A stretch of DNA of 64,000 nt from Sphingobium sp. CR2-8 (GCF_035818615.1 NZ_JAYKZY010000002.1:498501-562500), one strand, 5' to 3'; counted from the stretch's first letter, positions 1 to 10,981 are shown. The notes: a model not told the origin generated them from the sequence alone. Numbers and translations are program-made.

Positions 1-237
1 CACCACCAGTTCGCCCGCGCTGATCGATCCGTCGACCAGACCGGCGAGCCGCGCGCTCTGCGCGGTGACGTGGCCGGTAATGCGGCTGTCGGGTCCCTGC
101 ACTAGCGCGGCGCAACGGATGTCGCCGTCGATCATGCCATCGACGTGCAGGTCGACCGTCGCGGCCAGATCGCCGTTGATCGTCACATCGCTGCCGATCA
201 GCGAGAAGGGGGTATGTTTAGCCCCGGTTGCCGACAT
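1..237 (-). CDS. Bactofilin family cytoskeletal protein (3' end missing)
   Basis: Polymer-forming cytoskeletal protein. The visible N-terminal 79 residues begin MSATGAKHTPFSLIGSDV and continue with the short beta-helix repeats typical of bactofilins (GDLAATVDLHVDGMIDGDI, then SARLAGLVDGSISAGELVV). The ATG at 237 lies inside the end of the M23 peptidase gene, a 20-bp overlap, so the two are co-transcribed with the peptidase first. Bactofilins assemble without nucleotide and often position cell-wall enzymes; pairing with an M23 peptidase is a recurrent arrangement in proteobacteria. The gene runs off the left edge, so its length and C-terminus are unknown. Confidence 0.88.
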   Translation of the reverse strand, partial: MSATGAKHTPFSLIGSDVTINGDLAATVDLHVDGMIDGDIRCAALVQGPDSRITGHVTAQSARLAGLVDGSISAGELVV

Positions 238-1390
238 CGGCGAAACGGGCCTTGGCGATTTGCTGGACTTGGAGAACATCCTGGGTAGCCTCCAGAAAGC
301 GGCGGGGGTTGACGGCCTGGCCATTGACCCGGACCTCGAAATGCAGATGCGTGCCGGTGGACCGGCCGGTCGATCCCATGCGGGCGATGGTGTCCCCGCG
401 CGCGACCTTCTGTCCCACGCGGGCATTGAAGCGGGACAGATGGGCGTAGCGGGTCATCAGGCCGTTGCCATGGTCGACCTCGACGACATTGCCATAGCCC
501 TGACGCTGGCCGACATAGCTGACCTTGCCGGCGGCGGCGGCTTCGATCGGCTGGCCCATGCGGCCGGGGAAGTCGATGCCGGCGTGGAAGGCGGCATGGC
601 CGTTGAAGGGATCGCGGCGATAGCCGTAGGAACTGGTTTCCATCGGTGCGGTCGTGGGTTTGCCCGACGGGATCGTCAGCAGGCTGCGTTCCAGAAACTC
701 CATCCGCGTCAGCGCGTCGGCCAGCTGCTCCAGCTCGTCGGTCAGCGCACCCTTGTCGCCCTTCCACGGGACGAAGGGACCACCCTGGGCGCGGGCGGCG
801 CTGCGGGCGAGGCGATCGGGGTTGAGGCCGAAGCTTTTGATCGCGGCCGCCGCCTTGTCGGCGCGCCTTTCGACCGCGCTGGTCAGCAACGCGGCGAACC
901 GGCGCTGGCGCTGCGCCAGGCGCACGAGCGGAACAGCTTCCGGTGCCATGCTGATCTTGGCAGCCTCACTCTGTTCGGACTTGGTCGGTGCGGCCATGTC
1001 GGGCGCCTGGCCCTTGCCCTCTTCGTCGCCGAAATGGGTCTTGTAGAGATCGTCCATAAAGTCTTGGCGCGCTTCCAGATCCTGCGCCAGTTCCTCCACC
1101 GACTGGCGATAGCCTGCCACCTTGGTGGCGGCCGTGGCGACCGACCGGCTCTGCTGCGTCAAGGCGGCGCGTTGCTGGGCGACGTTGGCGCGGCCGACCA
1201 GCATCGACACGGTGATCCCGATCCATCCGAGCAACAGGGCCGATGTCAGACCGATGGCGGCGATCTGCATCCGGCGGGTAATGCGGACGAACTTGACCTT
1301 TCCGCCGGACCGCAGGAAAATCTCGCGTTCGGGGCACAAGGCAAGGAGCCGTGCCCACAGGGCAGCGCCCTTCTTACTTCGATAAGACAA
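218..1390 (-). CDS. M23 family (LytM-type) metallopeptidase, membrane anchored
   Basis: Predicted periplasmic peptidoglycan endopeptidase or its non-cleaving relative, 390 aa. Residues 43-64 form one membrane helix after a basic N-terminus. Residues about 90-240 look like an extended, partly coiled linker. The C-terminal M23 domain (about 250-365) keeps the zinc and catalytic pattern: H269 and D273 in HAGIDFPG, and HLH at 348-350 before FEVR. All expected metal ligands are present, so it is probably active. The start used is TTG at 1390; no in-frame ATG gives a better N-terminus, so the start is moderately uncertain. It overlaps the bactofilin gene downstream, suggesting that the filament localises this enzyme. 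Confidence 0.9.
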   Translation of the reverse strand: MSYRSKKGAALWARLLALCPEREIFLRSGGKVKFVRITRRMQIAAIGLTSALLLGWIGITVSMLVGRANVAQQRAALTQQSRSVATAATKVAGYRQSVEELAQDLEARQDFMDDLYKTHFGDEEGKGQAPDMAAPTKSEQSEAAKISMAPEAVPLVRLAQRQRRFAALLTSAVERRADKAAAAIKSFGLNPDRLARSAARAQGGPFVPWKGDKGALTDELEQLADALTRMEFLERSLLTIPSGKPTTAPMETSSYGYRRDPFNGHAAFHAGIDFPGRMGQPIEAAAAGKVSYVGQRQGYGNVVEVDHGNGLMTRYAHLSRFNARVGQKVARGDTIARMGSTGRSTGTHLHFEVRVNGQAVNPRRFLEATQDVLQVQQIAKARFADVGNRG

Positions 1391-1462
1391 TGCAACCCCA
1401 ACTCTTCGTTATGCGAGGGGGCCGGTAACAAAGCTTTAGAGTGCGCGCGAATCCATCGCGGG

Positions 1463-1479
1463 CGACTCGTGACGAGTCG
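1463..1479. repeat. Perfect inverted repeat carrying two GANTC sites
   Basis: CGACTCG-TGA-CGAGTCG: seven-base arms around a three-base centre. Each arm contains a GANTC sequence, the target of the cell-cycle methylase CcrM in alphaproteobacteria. It sits about 75 bases upstream of the M23 peptidase start and could be an operator; no specific regulator is indicated by the sequence. Confidence 0.4.
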
Positions 1480-1635
1480 AGCGATCTTCGCGTCAAAATG
1501 ACCATCGAAGCTTTTTGTTCCCCGCGTGGATGACTATTTCGATCCGATCGCGGCCGTTGCGATGAACGACAGGAGAAGGCTTCGGCCCCGTCCTGGCCCA
1601 CCCGGGCAAAGCAAAAGCGCGCGAAGCCTGCTCGC

Positions 1636-1663
1636 TTGACCCGTGGGGCCTGCATCGCTATAG
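1636..1663 (+). promoter_or_regulatory. Candidate sigma-70-type promoter of the str operon
   Basis: TTGACC at 1636-1641, a 16-base spacer, then CTATAG at 1658-1663. TTGAC with CTATA is the common housekeeping form in sphingomonads. It leaves a leader of roughly 205 bases before rpsL, long enough for regulation of the operon. Called by eye only. Confidence 0.5.
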
Positions 1664-1874
1664 GCGCGGCTGCCCAGCGGTCTGTCGTTACAAAGACTCG
1701 TCTTTTTCCGCCATGCAAGGCTGGGCGACACTAGAGCTGAACATTGCCGGGTGCTCTTGCGGCTCCAGGGGGCTTATGCCTACCGGGGCCTTTGCCGTTT
1801 GGACGAATCTTCGTGCAAGCGGCGCGAGACGCGGGGATGCCCAGGTAAAGTAACTGAAAAAGGTGAAGGGCTTC

Positions 1875-2246
1875 ATGCCAACAATCAATCAGCTGGTCCG
1901 CAATGGCCGCGATCCGCAGAAGGCCAAGAGCAAGGTCCCTGCGATGGAGGCAAATCCGCAGAAGCGCGGCGTTTGCACTCGTGTTTATACGACGACTCCG
2001 AAGAAGCCGAACTCGGCGCTTCGCAAGGTGGCCAAGGTTCGCCTGGTCAACCAGCGCGAAGTCATCACCTATATTCCGGGTGAAGGCCATAACCTTCAGG
2101 AACATAGCGTCGTGCTGATCCGTGGCGGTCGTGTCCGCGATCTTCCGGGCGTGCGTTACCACGTTCTTCGCGGCGTTCTGGATACCCAGGGCGTCAAGGA
2201 TCGTAAGCAGAGCCGTTCGAAGTACGGCGCGAAGCGTCCGAAGTAA
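1875..2246 (+). CDS. rpsL: 30S ribosomal protein S12
   Basis: Decoding-centre protein of the small subunit, 123 aa, complete. The start [11 protein letters not shown] matches the family; an ATG 12 bases upstream would add MKGF and is less likely. A GGTGAAGG stretch precedes it. The conserved [12 protein letters not shown] loop is intact with Lys43. At the second streptomycin-determining position, 88, the codon is CGC (Arg) rather than the Lys found in Escherichia coli ([11 protein letters not shown] here, [11 protein letters not shown] there); see findings. First gene of the str operon, 13 bases ahead of rpsG. Confidence 0.98.
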   Translation: MPTINQLVRNGRDPQKAKSKVPAMEANPQKRGVCTRVYTTTPKKPNSALRKVAKVRLVNQREVITYIPGEGHNLQEHSVVLIRGGRVRDLPGVRYHVLRGVLDTQGVKDRKQSRSKYGAKRPK

Positions 2247-2259
2247 GGGAGACTAGAAT

Positions 2260-2730
2260 ATGTCACGTCGTCGTCGCCCCGAAAAGCGCATCATCCTGCC
2301 CGATCCCAAGTTCGGGGATATCGTGCTTTCCAAGTTCATGAACAGCATCATGCAGGACGGCAAGAAGGCCGTTGCTGAATCGATCGTTTATGGCGCTCTC
2401 GAAACTGTCGAGACCCGCGCCAAGAAAGATCCGATCGGCATGTTCCATGACGCGCTGAACAACATCAAGCCCGGCATCGAAGTCCGCAGCCGCCGCGTCG
2501 GCGGTGCGACCTATCAGGTTCCTGTCGAAGTTCGTCCCGAACGTTCGCAGGCCCTGGCGATCCGCTGGCTGATCACGGCCGCGCGCAACCGCAGCGAAAC
2601 CACGATGGCCGCGCGCCTGTCGGGTGAGTTGCTGGATGCCGCCAACAACCGCGGCAATGCCGTGAAGAAGCGCGAAGACACGCACCGCATGGCGGAAGCG
2701 AACCGCGCCTTCTCGCACTATCGCTGGTAA
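2260..2730 (+). CDS. rpsG: 30S ribosomal protein S7
   Basis: Primary binder of the 3' major domain of 16S rRNA, which nucleates the small-subunit head. It is 156 aa, beginning [20 protein letters not shown] and ending AFSHYRW, the normal bacterial length and termini. GGGAG precedes the ATG. It follows rpsL in the str operon. In E. coli S7 is the autoregulator of this operon; whether that holds here is not visible. A strong hairpin lies between it and fusA. Confidence 0.98.
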   Translation: MSRRRRPEKRIILPDPKFGDIVLSKFMNSIMQDGKKAVAESIVYGALETVETRAKKDPIGMFHDALNNIKPGIEVRSRRVGGATYQVPVEVRPERSQALAIRWLITAARNRSETTMAARLSGELLDAANNRGNAVKKREDTHRMAEANRAFSHYRW

Positions 2731-2739
2731 AAAGGATCG

Positions 2740-2773
2740 ACGGGACGGTCGCCTTCGGGTGTCCGTCCCGTTT
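2740..2773 (+). terminator. UUCG-capped hairpin between rpsG and fusA
   Basis: Nine-base stem (ACGGGACGG with CCGTCCCGT), one T/T mismatch, then a CGCC/GGTG extension closed by a TTCG tetraloop, followed by a short TTTA. The T-run is weak, so it may attenuate transcription, serve as an mRNA processing site, or only partially terminate ahead of fusA. Confidence 0.55.
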
Positions 2774-2892
2774 ATCGCTCTAAAAATCCATCCGTTCGTC
2801 GTGGGCCTACCCATGGCGGACGGATTGGTTTAGGGGCCACCCCAGATCAAACGAATCCCCAACCGCCGGTGCGCCGGCAACGGAGAAGCATC

Positions 2893-4965
2893 ATGGCCCG
2901 CAGCCATCCGCTCGAGAAATATCGCAATTTCGGCATCATGGCGCATATCGACGCCGGCAAGACCACCACGACCGAGCGTATTCTTTATTACACCGGCAAG
3001 TCCTACAAGATCGGCGAAGTCCATGACGGCGCCGCGACCATGGACTGGATGGAGCAGGAGCAGGAGCGTGGTATCACCATCACCTCGGCTGCGACGACCT
3101 GCATCTGGAACGATCACCGCCTGAACATCATCGACACCCCCGGCCACGTCGACTTCACCATCGAAGTCGAGCGTTCGCTACGCGTGCTCGACGGCGCGGT
3201 CGCCGCGTTCGACGGCGTTGCCGGCGTTGAGCCGCAGTCGGAAACTGTGTGGCGCCAGGCGGACAAGTATAAGGTTCCGCGGATGTGCTTCATCAACAAG
3301 CTCGACCGCACCGGCGCCAACTTCTATTATTGCGTACAGACGATCATCGATCGCCTGGGCGCCACCCCGGCCGTCCTCTATCTGCCCATCGGTGCAGAAT
3401 TGGATTTCCGTGGTCTGGTCGATCTGGTCGAAGATCGCGCGATCATCTGGAAGGATGAAAATCTCGGCGCGGAATTCAGCTATGAAGCGATCCCCGACGA
3501 TCTGGCCGACAAGGCTGCCGAATATCGCGAAAAGCTGATCGAGCTGGCCGTCGAGCAGGACGATGCCGCGATGGAAGCCTATCTGGAAGGCAATCTGCCC
3601 GACACCGCGACGCTCAAGGCGCTGATCCGCAAGGGCACGCTCAACCAGTCGTTCGTGCCGGTGCTGTGCGGTTCGGCGTTCAAGAACAAGGGCGTTCAGC
3701 CCCTGCTCGACGCCGTCGTCGACTATCTGCCTTCGCCGCTCGACATCGAAGACGTGCAGGGCATCAATCCCGACACGGACGAGCCGGACAGCCGCGCGAC
3801 GTCGGACGACGCGCCCTTCTCGGGCCTGGCGTTCAAGATCATGAACGATCCCTTCGTCGGTTCGCTGACCTTCCTGCGCGTCTATTCGGGCACCCTGACC
3901 AAGGGCACTTATCTGAACTCGGTCAAGGACAAGAAGGAAAAGATCGGCCGTATGCTCCTGATGCATGCGAACAGCCGTGAAGACATCGATGCGGCTTACG
4001 CAGGCGACATCGTCGCGCTGGCCGGCATGAAGGAAACCACCACCGGGGACACGCTGTGCGCCGAGCGCAAGCCGATCATCCTGGAGCGGATGGAGTTCCC
4101 CGAGCCGGTCATCGAACTGTCGGTGGAACCCAAGACCAAGGCCGACCAGGAAAAGATGGGCGTCGCGCTCAATCGCCTGGCCGCCGAGGATCCGTCCTTC
4201 CGTGTGTCAACCGATCATGAATCGGGCCAGACCATCATCAAGGGCATGGGCGAACTGCATCTCGAAATCCTGGTCGACCGCATGAAGCGCGAGTTCAAGG
4301 TCGAGGCGAATGTCGGTGCGCCGCAGGTGGCCTATCGCGAATATCTCAAGAAGCCCGTCGACATCGACTACACCCACAAGAAGCAGTCGGGCGGCACCGG
4401 CCAGTTCGGCCGCATCAAGGTGAAGCTGACGCCGGGCGAGCGTGGCGCGGGCATCATCTTCAAGGATGAGATCAAGGGCGGTAATATTCCCAAGGAATAT
4501 ATTCCCGCGATCGAAAAGGGTATGCGCGAAACGGCGGCCACCGGCTCGCTCATCGGCTTCCCGATCATCGATTTCGAAATCAACCTGTACGACGGCGCCT
4601 ATCATGACGTCGACTCGTCGGCTCTGGCGTTCGAAATCACCGGTCGCGCCGCGATGCGCGAAGCGGCGCAGAAGGCGGGCATCACCCTGCTCGAGCCGGT
4701 TATGAAGGTCGAAGTCGTCACCCCGGAAGAATATCTGGGCGACGTCATCGGCGACATGAACAGCCGTCGTGGTCAGATCCAGGGCACCGACACGCGCGGC
4801 AACGCGCAGATCGTCGAGGCCATGGTGCCGCTGGCCAACATGTTCGGCTATGTGAACTCGTTGCGTTCGTTCACCCAGGGGCGTGCGAACTATTCGATGA
4901 CCTTCTCGCACTATGATGAAGTGCCGCAGAATGTGGCGGACGAAGTCAAGGCGAAGATGGCCTGA
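2893..4965 (+). CDS. fusA: Translation elongation factor G
   Basis: GTPase that drives tRNA/mRNA translocation, 690 aa. The start [20 protein letters not shown] follows GGAGAA at a normal distance; an upstream in-frame start (2869) would add eight atypical residues. The GTP-binding motifs are present: [14 protein letters not shown] (P loop), RGITI (switch I), DTPGHVDF (G3) and NKLDR (G4). Domains II-V follow, with the GMGELHLEI segment and a normal C-terminus ([10 protein letters not shown]). It is the third gene of the str operon, separated from tuf by 137 bases. Confidence 0.98.
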   Translation: MARSHPLEKYRNFGIMAHIDAGKTTTTERILYYTGKSYKIGEVHDGAATMDWMEQEQERGITITSAATTCIWNDHRLNIIDTPGHVDFTIEVERSLRVLDGAVAAFDGVAGVEPQSETVWRQADKYKVPRMCFINKLDRTGANFYYCVQTIIDRLGATPAVLYLPIGAELDFRGLVDLVEDRAIIWKDENLGAEFSYEAIPDDLADKAAEYREKLIELAVEQDDAAMEAYLEGNLPDTATLKALIRKGTLNQSFVPVLCGSAFKNKGVQPLLDAVVDYLPSPLDIEDVQGINPDTDEPDSRATSDDAPFSGLAFKIMNDPFVGSLTFLRVYSGTLTKGTYLNSVKDKKEKIGRMLLMHANSREDIDAAYAGDIVALAGMKETTTGDTLCAERKPIILERMEFPEPVIELSVEPKTKADQEKMGVALNRLAAEDPSFRVSTDHESGQTIIKGMGELHLEILVDRMKREFKVEANVGAPQVAYREYLKKPVDIDYTHKKQSGGTGQFGRIKVKLTPGERGAGIIFKDEIKGGNIPKEYIPAIEKGMRETAATGSLIGFPIIDFEINLYDGAYHDVDSSALAFEITGRAAMREAAQKAGITLLEPVMKVEVVTPEEYLGDVIGDMNSRRGQIQGTDTRGNAQIVEAMVPLANMFGYVNSLRSFTQGRANYSMTFSHYDEVPQNVADEVKAKMA

Positions 4966-4978
4966 TGACTTTCCCGTG

Positions 4979-5000
4979 CCGAGCCGTGCAAGCGGCTCGG
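4979..5000 (+). promoter_or_regulatory. Hairpin in the fusA-tuf spacer
   Basis: Perfect eight-base stem CCGAGCCG/CGGCTCGG with a TGCAAG loop and only a short TT after it. A second small hairpin (GCGCC/GGCGC) follows near 5039-5055. In between is a CTATGG that could be the -10 of a separate tuf promoter. Together they suggest that tuf is partly uncoupled from fusA. Confidence 0.4.
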
Positions 5001-5102
5001 TTAGGGGCTGGTAATCTGTAAATTTGCTGCTATGGACGCGCCTTCGCGAGGCGCGGCCGAGCGGTCAGACCCAAGCTGATTTTGATTAGAAGGTAGGATA
5101 AA

Positions 5103-6293
<1,191 letters not shown>

Positions 6294-6303
6294 TATAGGA
6301 CCG

Positions 6304-6335
6304 CAGCGGCGCGAATCACCCGATTCGCGCCGCTG
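6304..6335 (+). terminator. Terminator-like hairpin after tuf
   Basis: Perfect 14-base stem (CAGCGGCGCGAATC with GATTCGCGCCGCTG) and an ACCC loop, followed by AGGATTTTAA. Probable end of the str operon. The U-tract is imperfect, but the stem is very stable. Confidence 0.75.
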
Positions 6336-6502
6336 AGGATTTTAACCGCCCCGGATCGCCTTTCTCCGGCTCGTCAGAGCTAGAAGGGCAGTTTACGGGG
6401 CGGATATTTTTTGGTTGGCGCATTTTTACAAGTCATCGGCTGCTCCGGCTGATTTTTGAAAACGCGCTACGTTTTTGGCTCTTTCGCATCGGTACAGGAA
6501 CT

Positions 6503-6811
6503 ATGGACAGCAACATCCGCATTCGCCTCAAGGCGTTCGATCATCGCGTGCTCGATCAGGCGACCGGCGACATCGCCGATACCGCCCGCCGCACCGGCGC
6601 CCTTATTCGCGGTCCGATTCCCCTTCCGACGCGCATCGAAAAGTTCACGGTCAACCGTGGCCCGCACATCGACAAGAAGTCGCGCGAGCAGTTCGAGGTC
6701 CGCACCTACAAGCGTATGCTTGACATTGTGCAGCCGACGCCGCAGACGGTCGACGCGCTGATGAAGCTGGATCTGGCTGCCGGCGTGAACGTCGAGATCA
6801 AGTTGGCCTAA
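6503..6811 (+). CDS. rpsJ: 30S ribosomal protein S10
   Basis: Small-subunit head protein, also the NusE partner of NusB in antitermination. It is 102 aa, with start [18 protein letters not shown] and end GVNVEIKLA, both normal. It opens the S10 operon, but 271 bases separate it from rplC, which is unusual because the two are usually nearly contiguous. Confidence 0.97.
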   Translation: MDSNIRIRLKAFDHRVLDQATGDIADTARRTGALIRGPIPLPTRIEKFTVNRGPHIDKKSREQFEVRTYKRMLDIVQPTPQTVDALMKLDLAAGVNVEIKLA

Positions 6812-7082
6812 AGCCGACAAGTCCCTGCTCTCCGAAAGGAAAGCAGGGTATCGGGTATTTCGGGAGACCGGAAGCTCAAACGACACAAGGGATACCGCAC
6901 AGCACTGGGCAACCAGCGGGTCTGTGGTTCTGGTCCCCCGTCGCCGTTCCCGAGAGGGGGTGGCATCCAACCCGGACGGGGTGATCTATACATGGGGTTG
7001 GGCCGCGAAGGAGAAATCCGGAGCGGTTTTTTCGTTGGATACGCCCGCGGCTTTTCGCGGGCCTCTATGGGAGTAATCAGTG
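6812..7082 (+). promoter_or_regulatory. Structured spacer between rpsJ and rplC, candidate r-protein leader RNA
   Basis: No gene is visible. Several good hairpins are: 6823-6848 (CCCTGCT/AGCAGGG with an inner TCC-GAAA-GGA), 6967-7001 (CCAACCC/GGGTTGG), and 7043-7062 (GCCCGCG/CGCGGGC) just before the rplC start. A TTTTTTCG stretch lies near 7027. The dense pairing in an operon gap suggests an autoregulatory leader for rplC and the genes after it; a simple internal promoter or attenuator is the alternative. Confidence 0.5.
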
Positions 7083-7838
7083 ATGCGCACAGGCGTGATC
7101 GCTAAGAAAGTCGGGATGACCCGTCTGTTCCAAGAGGACGGACGTCATATTCCGGTTACGGTTTTGGCCCTTGAGGGCAATCAGGTCGTGGCGCGCAAGG
7201 ATGTCGACAGCGACGGCTATGTCGCCGTTCAGCTCGGCGCCGGTGTCGCCAAGGTGAAGAATGTCGCCAAGCCGCAGCGTGGCCACTTCGCCAAGGCTGA
7301 GGTCGAGCCGAAGGCTCGCCTGGTCGAATTCCGCGTCGCCGAGGATGCGCTCCTCGACGTCGGCGCTGAAATCGCCGCTGACCATTTCATCGACGGCCAG
7401 CTGGTCGACGTGTCGGGTCACACCCAGGGTAAGGGTTTCGCAGGCGCCATGAAGCGTTGGGGCTTCGGCGGTATGCGCGCCACCCACGGCGTGTCCATCA
7501 GCCACCGTGCGCACGGTTCGACGGGTAACCGCCAGGATCCGGGTCGCGTCTTCAAGAACAAGAAGATGGCCGGCCACATGGGTGACCGCGAACGCACGCA
7601 GCAGAACCTCGAAATCGTCCGCACGGATGTGGAGCGTGGTCTGATCTTCGTGAAGGGCAGCGTTCCGGGCGCCAAGGGCACCTGGCTGACCGTCAAGGAC
7701 TCCGTCAAGGTTCCCCGTCCGGCCGACGTGCCGTACCCCGCCAGCCTGAAGAAGGCTGACAACAGCAATGACGCTCCGGCGAACACCCCGGCGGAAGACG
7801 CCGCGGCTCCCGAAGCGACCGAAGGCCAGGAGGGCTAA
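7083..7838 (+). CDS. rplC: 50S ribosomal protein L3
   Basis: Early-assembly 50S protein near the peptidyl transferase centre. The start [20 protein letters not shown] is ATG at 7083; a GTG directly in front is not needed. It is 251 aa, longer than the 209 aa of E. coli, because of an acidic Ala/Glu/Pro tail of about 30 residues ending EATEGQEG. The basic loop [18 protein letters not shown], which reaches the catalytic centre, is intact. It lies four bases ahead of rplD. Confidence 0.97.
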   Translation: MRTGVIAKKVGMTRLFQEDGRHIPVTVLALEGNQVVARKDVDSDGYVAVQLGAGVAKVKNVAKPQRGHFAKAEVEPKARLVEFRVAEDALLDVGAEIAADHFIDGQLVDVSGHTQGKGFAGAMKRWGFGGMRATHGVSISHRAHGSTGNRQDPGRVFKNKKMAGHMGDRERTQQNLEIVRTDVERGLIFVKGSVPGAKGTWLTVKDSVKVPRPADVPYPASLKKADNSNDAPANTPAEDAAAPEATEGQEG

Positions 7839-7841
7839 ACC

Positions 7842-8465
7842 ATGAAGGTCAAGGTACAGACCCTCGACGCAGCGGAAGCTGGCGATCTGGAGCTTAACGA
7901 TGCCGTGTTCGGTATCGAGCCCCGCGCCGACATCCTGCACCGCGTCGTCACCTGGCAGCTCGAAAAGCGTCGTGGCACTGCCCGCGGCACGCGCGAGCGT
8001 AGCGACGTTGCCCGCACCGGCAAGAAGTTCGGTCGCCAGAAGGGCGGCGGTACGGCGCGTCACGGCGATCGCCGCGCCCCCGTCTTCATCGGCGGTGGTA
8101 AGGCGCACGGCGCCCGCGTCCGTGACTTCAACCCCTCGCTGAACAAGAAGGTTCGTGCGCTGGGTCTGAAGATGGCGCTGTCGTCGAAGGTCAAGGCGGG
8201 AACGCTCACGATCATCGACAGCCTGGACGTTGCCGAAGGCAAGACCAAGGCGCTGGTCGCCAACCTCGCCAAGCTGAACCTCACCAAGGTGTTGTTCATC
8301 GACGGCGATGCGGTGAACGTCAGCTTCGCCAAGGCATCGGCCAACATCATCGGCGTGGACCTGCTCCCTGCCGTTGGCGCCAATGTCTATGACATCCTCA
8401 AGGCCGACTCGCTGGTGCTTACCCGCGCCGCGGTCGAAAAGCTGGAGGCCCGTTTCAATGGCTAA
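7842..8465 (+). CDS. rplD: 50S ribosomal protein L4
   Basis: Exit-tunnel protein, 207 aa. The extended loop [19 protein letters not shown] that lines the tunnel is conserved. In E. coli L4 represses the S10 operon through the mRNA leader and by attenuation; the structured gap before rplC is a candidate site for such control here. Its last codons overlap the first codons of rplW by eight bases, implying coupled translation. Confidence 0.97.
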   Translation: MKVKVQTLDAAEAGDLELNDAVFGIEPRADILHRVVTWQLEKRRGTARGTRERSDVARTGKKFGRQKGGGTARHGDRRAPVFIGGGKAHGARVRDFNPSLNKKVRALGLKMALSSKVKAGTLTIIDSLDVAEGKTKALVANLAKLNLTKVLFIDGDAVNVSFAKASANIIGVDLLPAVGANVYDILKADSLVLTRAAVEKLEARFNG

Positions 8466-8775
8466 AAAGCAAGCCGCGACCGTCGACAACCGTCATTATG
8501 ACGTCGTCGTCGCGCCGCACATCACCGAGAAGTCGACCCTTCTCAGCGAAAACAATGCCGTGGTCTTCAAGGTGGCGGGCGATGCCTCCAAGCCTGAGAT
8601 CAAGGCCGCTGTCGAAGCGATCTGGGGCGTTGACGTCAAGAGCGTCAACACGCTGGTCGTGAAGGGCAAGACGAAGCGCTGGAAGGGCAAGCCCTATAAG
8701 CGCAACGATGTGAAGAAGGCGATCGTCCGCCTGGCCGAAGGCCAGTCGATCGATATCACCGAGGGAGTCCGCTAA
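8458..8775 (+). CDS. rplW: 50S ribosomal protein L23
   Basis: Tunnel-exit protein and docking site for trigger factor and SRP; 105 aa. The start is [20 protein letters not shown], inside the end of rplD; a longer in-frame version beginning further upstream is only rplD read in another frame. The conserved [16 protein letters not shown] segment is present. rplB follows after one base. Confidence 0.96.
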   Translation: MAKKQAATVDNRHYDVVVAPHITEKSTLLSENNAVVFKVAGDASKPEIKAAVEAIWGVDVKSVNTLVVKGKTKRWKGKPYKRNDVKKAIVRLAEGQSIDITEGVR

Positions 8776-8776
8776 G

Positions 8777-9613
8777 ATGGCTCTTAAGCATTATAACCCG
8801 ACCAGCCCGGCCCGCCGTGGCCTGATCCTGGTCGACAAGTCCAGCCTGCACAAGGGCAAGCCCGTCAAGGCGCTGACCGAAGGCAAGCGCAAGACCGGTG
8901 GCCGCAACAACAAGGGTCATGTGACCTCGCGCGGCATCGGTGGCGGTCATAAGCAGCGCTATCGCATCATCGACTTCAAGCGTCGCTTGTGGGATGTCGA
9001 AGGTACGGTCGAGCGTCTGGAATATGACCCCAACCGCACCGCCTTCATCGCGCTGGTCAACTATCCCGACGGCACCCAGAATTATATTCTGGCGCCGCAG
9101 CGTCTTGCCCCCGGTGACAAGGTCATCGCGGCCAAGAAGACCGACGTGAAGCCGGGCAACGCGATGGAACTGGGTCAGATGCCGGTCGGCACGATCATCC
9201 ACAACATCGAGATGAAGCCGGGCAAGGGCGGTCAGCTCTGCCGTTCGGCAGGCACCTACGCCCAGCTGGTCGGTCGCGATCGCGGCATGGTGATGGTGCG
9301 TTTGTCCTCGGGCGAACAGCGCTACATCCGTTCGGACTGCATGGGCACCATCGGCGCCGTCAGCAACCCGGACAATGGCAACACCAACCTCGCCAAGGCT
9401 GGCCGCAACCGTTGGAACGGCATCCGCCCGCTGACGCGCGGCGTCGCCAAGAACCCGGTCGATCACCCCCATGGTGGTGGTGAAGGCCGCACCTCGGGCG
9501 GCCGTCATCCGGTTACGCCTTGGGGCAAGCCGACCAAGGGTGCCCGCACCCGTCACAACAAGTCGACCGACAAGATGATCATCCGGTCGCGTCACGCCAA
9601 GAAGAAGAGGTAA
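8777..9613 (+). CDS. rplB: 50S ribosomal protein L2
   Basis: Large-subunit core protein needed for subunit joining and peptidyl transfer; 278 aa. It carries the conserved C-terminal [20 protein letters not shown] segment, including the functionally important histidine in HPHGGG. Start [15 protein letters not shown] and end RSRHAKKKR match the family. It sits tightly between rplW and rpsS. Confidence 0.98.
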   Translation: MALKHYNPTSPARRGLILVDKSSLHKGKPVKALTEGKRKTGGRNNKGHVTSRGIGGGHKQRYRIIDFKRRLWDVEGTVERLEYDPNRTAFIALVNYPDGTQNYILAPQRLAPGDKVIAAKKTDVKPGNAMELGQMPVGTIIHNIEMKPGKGGQLCRSAGTYAQLVGRDRGMVMVRLSSGEQRYIRSDCMGTIGAVSNPDNGNTNLAKAGRNRWNGIRPLTRGVAKNPVDHPHGGGEGRTSGGRHPVTPWGKPTKGARTRHNKSTDKMIIRSRHAKKKR

Positions 9614-9619
9614 TCCGCG

Positions 9620-9895
9620 ATGGCTCGTTCCGTCTGGAAAGGTCCTTTCGTGGACCTCAGCCTTCTAAAGAAGGCAGAAACGGCGCAGGACGCCGGTGGC
9701 CGCGCCCCGATCAAGACCTGGTCGCGTCGTTCCACCATCCTGCCCCAGTTCGTTGGCCTGACGTTCAACGTCTATAACGGCCGCAAGCATGTTCCGGTCT
9801 CCGTGAACGAGGATATGGTGGGTCACAAGCTGGGCGAATTCGCCCCGACCCGCTTCTTCCCCGGCCACGCCGCCGACAAGAAGGGCAAGCGCTGA
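9620..9895 (+). CDS. rpsS: 30S ribosomal protein S19
   Basis: Small-subunit head protein that contacts A-site tRNA and forms a complex with S13; 91 aa. The sequence [18 protein letters not shown] opens it and [20 protein letters not shown] closes it, both canonical. Its TGA shares one base with the ATG of rplV (TGATG), a translational-coupling arrangement. Confidence 0.97.
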   Translation: MARSVWKGPFVDLSLLKKAETAQDAGGRAPIKTWSRRSTILPQFVGLTFNVYNGRKHVPVSVNEDMVGHKLGEFAPTRFFPGHAADKKGKR

Positions 9896-10281
9896 TGAGC
9901 AAGGAAAAGGCTCCCCGTCGCGTCGCCGACAATGAGGCGCTGGCCGTCGGCACGCAGATCCGTGGTTCGGCCCAGAAGCTGAACCTGGTCGCCACGCTCA
10001 TCCGCGGCCGCAAGGTCGAGGACGCGCTGAACATCCTCGCCTTCTCGAAGAAGGCGATGGCTGTCGACGTGCGCAAGGTGCTGGCTTCGGCCATCGCCAA
10101 CGCGGAAAACAACCACAATCTGGACGTCGACGCGCTCGTCGTCGCGGAAGCATCGGTCGGCAAGAGCTTCACGCTCAAGCGCTTCCATGCCCGCGGTCGC
10201 GGCAAGTCGACCCGGATCCTCAAGCCCTTCAGCCGCGTGCGCATCGTCGTACGTGAAGCTGGCGAAGAAGCGGAGGCGTAA
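9895..10281 (+). CDS. rplV: 50S ribosomal protein L22
   Basis: Tunnel protein that touches all 23S rRNA domains; 128 aa. The segments [20 protein letters not shown] and [20 protein letters not shown] (the beta hairpin reaching into the tunnel) are recognisable. No deletion of the macrolide-relevant hairpin is seen. A four-base gap leads to rpsC. Confidence 0.96.
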   Translation: MSKEKAPRRVADNEALAVGTQIRGSAQKLNLVATLIRGRKVEDALNILAFSKKAMAVDVRKVLASAIANAENNHNLDVDALVVAEASVGKSFTLKRFHARGRGKSTRILKPFSRVRIVVREAGEEAEA

Positions 10282-10285
10282 GCAC

Positions 10286-10981
10286 ATGGGTCACAAGAGC
10301 AATCCGATCGGTCTGCGTCTTCAGATCAACCGTACCTGGGACAGCCGCTGGTTCGCCGAAGGCGCCGACTATGGTCGCCTGCTGCTGGAAGATCTCAAGA
10401 TCCGCCAGTTCATCTTCAAGAACCTGCCGCAGGCCGCGATCTCCAAGGTCGTGATCGAGCGTCCGGCCAAGCTGTGCCGCGTGTCGATCTATGCCGCCCG
10501 TCCGGGCGTGATCATCGGCAAGAAGGGCGCGGACATCGAAAAGCTTCGCAAGAAGCTGGGCGCGCTGACCTCGTCCGACGTGTCGCTGAACATCGTCGAG
10601 ATCCGCAAGCCGGAAGTCGATTCCAAGCTCGTCGCACAGGGCATCGCCGATCAGCTGGAACGCCGCGTGGCTTTCCGCCGTGCGATGAAGCGTGCGGTGC
10701 AGTCGGCCCTGCGTCTGGGCGCCGAAGGCATCAAGATCACCTGCGGCGGCCGTCTGGGCGGCGCGGAGATCGCGCGCGTCGAATGGTACCGCGAAGGCCG
10801 CGTGCCGCTGCACACGCTGCGTGCGAACGTCGACTATGCCGAAGCCACGGCGCATACCGCCTATGGCGTGTGCGGCATCAAGGTCTGGATCTTCAAGGGC
10901 GAGATTCTCGGCCATGATCCGTTCGCGACCGACCGGCTGATGCTGGAGGCTCAGACCTCCGGCGTGCGCCCGGCGCGCTGA
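10286..10981 (+). CDS. rpsC: 30S ribosomal protein S3
   Basis: Small-subunit head protein at the mRNA entry channel, with helicase activity alongside S4 and S5; 231 aa. The start [20 protein letters not shown] is the family consensus. A KH domain with the [18 protein letters not shown] motif is present, then the C-terminal domain with [19 protein letters not shown]. In-frame sequence upstream of this ATG belongs to rplV read in another frame. Confidence 0.97.
   Translation: MGHKSNPIGLRLQINRTWDSRWFAEGADYGRLLLEDLKIRQFIFKNLPQAAISKVVIERPAKLCRVSIYAARPGVIIGKKGADIEKLRKKLGALTSSDVSLNIVEIRKPEVDSKLVAQGIADQLERRVAFRRAMKRAVQSALRLGAEGIKITCGGRLGGAEIARVEWYREGRVPLHTLRANVDYAEATAHTAYGVCGIKVWIFKGEILGHDPFATDRLMLEAQTSGVRPAR

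Larger units (their letters stand above)
1391..1874. other. Divergent intergenic region between the M23 gene and rpsL
   Basis: About 480 bases without a convincing gene. It holds a perfect inverted repeat (1463-1479), a promoter-like pair for rpsL (1636-1663) and presumably the promoter of the M23 gene. Short reading frames here lack a ribosome binding site and recognisable protein. No tRNA was seen. Confidence 0.6.
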
